64,000 nt of DNA from Paenibacillus plantarum (GTDB lineage: Bacteria > Bacillota > Bacilli > Paenibacillales > NBRC-103111): contig NZ_WHNY01000093.1 of assembly GCF_013141695.1 (NCBI RefSeq), forward strand, positions 186,001 to 250,000, in the 5' to 3' direction. This document shows, piece after piece, positions 62,201 to 64,000 of the stretch. Numbering within the stretch: the stretch's first letter is position 1; the number at the start of each line of letters is the position of its first letter. Below the pieces are notes generated by a model. The model ran no database searches. It worked only from the letters and a program-made list of their open reading frames with translations, and had not been told where the DNA came from. The position numbers were made by a program, and so were the translations under genes.

Positions 62201-63250
62201 CTACTCCATCCTTTCTGTACGAGCCCATAGCAATTGATTCTTGCCATGTGTTTTCGCTTCATATAGTAATTCATCAGCCGCGGCGACCAGCTCCGACTTC
62301 CCTTGTCCCCGATCACGGAGTGCGGCCCCGAAACTCATCGTAACTTGAAATGCATCATTACCATGCTCAAATACTTTGGCCCGCAGCTTGTCCAGAAATA
62401 AGTTGAATAGCTCCATCGCCTTATGCTGAGAATCTGTATATAAAATAATCGCAAATTCCTCACCACCATAGCGAAAGGCACAGCCTTGCGTACTTGGGAT
62501 GGACGCCTCTAATAGGCTGCCAATCTCTCTCAAAACCGTATCACCTGCTTGGTGACCGTAGCGATCATTGATTTGCTTAAAATAGTCAATATCCCCCATC
62601 ATAAGTGTGAGTGGTCGTCTATTTGCAATAACCTCTCTAATCTGTTCTTGAAAGCTACGATGGTTATGGAGCCCTGTTAAATAATCCTGTTTTGCTAAAT
62701 TTTCAAAAATCCCCTTTTCAATGAAATGCTTCCGCTCCCTTGCTACAATGATGCCACCAATGACGCCAATCATAAGTAGGAAGACAAAATTAAAAAAGTG
62801 TCGGGGTAGATCGTCTATTAGAAACCCGCCATCCACTAGCTCAACTACGAAACAATATCCGATGATGATCATCCCCGTCGCCACCATGGATCCTCGGAAA
62901 CTCCAATACATCGAAGCATGAAGAATAACTAAGTAAGCAATTGGGAGAAGTGGGCTATGTGTCCCATCTGTCAATACGATAACAGCAATAAAGGATACAT
63001 AATCCATGACTACACCTATTCGTGTCACTATGCGATAGAATCCAGAGGCTATAGGCGTAAAATGCAGAGCCACCTCCGTAGTTGCCATATACAGAATAGC
63101 GATTGCAAGCATACTCCAAAAAAGAGATAGACTCTGCGAGGCGCTATAATAATAGTTCAAATACAAATAGGATGAAGCAGCAAGAAGGAACCAACGTACA
63201 CAACTATATGCAATTTCTAAGATATGGTCAGACTTTCTTATTTTCACCAT
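62201..63250 (-). CDS. Diguanylate cyclase with N-terminal membrane helices
   Basis: 349 residues. Six to seven hydrophobic helices fill about 15-170. The GGDEF domain (about 185-345) begins with AKQDYLTGLHNHRSFQEQI; the substrate-binding motif is the GGEEF form in FRYGGEEFAII, and DIDYFKQINDRYGHQAGD is intact, so cyclic di-GMP synthesis is likely. No EAL domain and no clear inhibitory RxxD site five residues before GGEEF. GTG/ATG start with AGGGATG upstream. Confidence 0.88.
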   Translation of the reverse strand: MVKIRKSDHILEIAYSCVRWFLLAASSYLYLNYYYSASQSLSLFWSMLAIAILYMATTEVALHFTPIASGFYRIVTRIGVVMDYVSFIAVIVLTDGTHSPLLPIAYLVILHASMYWSFRGSMVATGMIIIGYCFVVELVDGGFLIDDLPRHFFNFVFLLMIGVIGGIIVARERKHFIEKGIFENLAKQDYLTGLHNHRSFQEQIREVIANRRPLTLMMGDIDYFKQINDRYGHQAGDTVLREIGSLLEASIPSTQGCAFRYGGEEFAIILYTDSQHKAMELFNLFLDKLRAKVFEHGNDAFQVTMSFGAALRDRGQGKSELVAAADELLYEAKTHGKNQLLWARTERME

Positions 63251-63427
63251 GCTGCAATCACATCCCTACCAGATGACATTCCCCTTATTCATTCTATACC
63301 TTGTCCCTATGTCCTTCTTATATGCTCGCGAACTACGAATCCGCCGCCAATTTTGTTTTTAGCAGATTGTTACTATACAATAATAAGAGGTGCACAACGC
63401 CCCAGATATGTTCAAGGAGGTAAAATC

Positions 63428-64000
63428 ATGAATAATTTCACTTTCCATAATCCAACTACCCTACATTTCGGTCAAGGTCAATTAGACAAACTAACGACCG
63501 AAGTACCGAAGTATGGGAAAAATATTTTGCTTGTCTATGGTGGAGGCAGCATCAAAGCCAATGGTATCTATGACAAGGTTGTTCAGCTCTTACAAGGACT
63601 AGAGGCAACCATCGTAGAGCTTAGCGGCGTTGAGCCTAACCCGCGATTAACTACCGTCCACCGCGGCGTAACCCTGTGCCGTAGCAACAACATCGACCTT
63701 ATCCTTGCAGTAGGCGGCGGCAGTGTGATTGACTGCGCGAAAGCCATTGCCGTGGGCGCCAAGTTCGATGGCGACTTCTGGGATATCGCTACGCGCAAAG
63801 CAGCAGCAACAGGCGCACTACCGTTAGCAACCGTGCTGACAATCGCTGCGACTGGCTCCGAAATGAACGCCGGTTCTGTCATTACCAATTGGGAAACCCA
63901 AGATAAACTTGGCTGGGGAAGTCCATTTTCATTCCCGAAATTCTCTATTCTTGACCCAGCCCATACAACATCCTTGCCTGAAAACCAAACCGTATACGGC
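63428..64000 (+). CDS. Iron-containing alcohol dehydrogenase (partial)
   Basis: At least 191 residues, cut by the window end. It matches the YugJ/YugK/butanol dehydrogenase group: FTFHNPTTLHFGQGQLDKL, ILLVYGGGSIKANGIYDKV (nucleotide loop), and LAVGGGSVIDCAKAIAVG (about 95), ATGSEMNAGSVITN near 150. The later iron-ligand histidines are not in view. RBS CAAGGAGG precedes ATG 63428. Reduces aldehydes with NAD(P)H, with the specific substrate unknown. Confidence 0.9.
   Translation, partial: MNNFTFHNPTTLHFGQGQLDKLTTEVPKYGKNILLVYGGGSIKANGIYDKVVQLLQGLEATIVELSGVEPNPRLTTVHRGVTLCRSNNIDLILAVGGGSVIDCAKAIAVGAKFDGDFWDIATRKAAATGALPLATVLTIAATGSEMNAGSVITNWETQDKLGWGSPFSFPKFSILDPAHTTSLPENQTVYG

Noticed and set aside
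1..64000. tRNA, rRNA, prophage or transposase genes
   Set aside because: None recognised by eye on either strand.

Overview
The window looks like the chromosome of a Paenibacillus-type Firmicute. The basis is gene content and layout: strong Shine-Dalgarno sequences, intrinsic terminators, YesM/YesN-type two-component pairs, a Btr/Feu-like siderophore locus without its own ATPase, a glpP-glpK-glpD group with antiterminator-type leaders, and a bacterial-type GlnRS. No phage, integrase, insertion sequence, CRISPR array, rRNA or tRNA was recognised. The species cannot be fixed from the sequence alone.

Layout. 1-5.0 kb: Fur-type iron-siderophore uptake (binding lipoprotein, two FecCD permeases, AraC/Btr-like regulator). 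5.2-6.2 kb: potassium channel. 6.4-10.7 kb: Crp/Fnr regulator and a nitrate/sulfonate/taurine-type ABC importer ending in a metallo-beta-lactamase-fold hydrolase. 10.7-14.3 kb: secreted repeat protein, OmpR-type two-component system, histidine phosphatase. 14.5-21.8 kb: glnS, M29 aminopeptidase, secreted protein, amidase, WYL regulator, a small ORF coupled to a DinB protein. 22.4-30.8 kb: rpiA, SDR, DUF421 protein, a GyrB-like-ATPase/HTH fusion, VTT-domain membrane protein, MFS exporter divergent from a LysR regulator. 30.8-32.4 kb: carbamoyltransferase-like protein with a LysE exporter. 32.6-40.8 kb: sugar-acid locus (ABC binding protein, two permeases, YesM/YesN sensor pair, a broken KDPG-type aldolase, galactonate-type dehydratase). 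41.1-45.3 kb: glycerol catabolism. 45.3-51.4 kb: TetM-like GTPase, AlkA-like glycosylase, MBL-TetR operon, M42 peptidase. 51.5-54.8 kb: GNAT, DUF2500-like protein, a probable untranslated RNA, a second OmpR-type two-component system. 54.9-64 kb: hypothetical protein, PadR regulator divergent from a DHA2 exporter, Gfo/Idh/MocA oxidoreductase, PaiB-like protein, BmrA-like ABC exporter, VOC protein, diguanylate cyclase, and an iron-containing alcohol dehydrogenase cut by the window end.

Most interesting non-coding content: (1) about 190-bp intergenic palindromic elements, each of two forward and two reverse modules. Five copies of one sequence family keep a module spacing of 51/62/51 bp (one copy 51/63/51), and a copy of an apparently unrelated sequence keeps 50/62/50 bp. 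(2) A roughly 415-nt intergenic unit at 52.5-52.9 kb with its own promoter and terminator, no convincing ORF and 16 GGA triplets. (3) An array of small hairpins at 21.85-22.09 kb and a GGGTTC minisatellite at 25.0-25.33 kb. Candidate operators were found for Fur, Crp/Fnr, TetR, PadR and the HTH-ATPase protein, and two GlpP-type leader terminators flank the glycerol genes.
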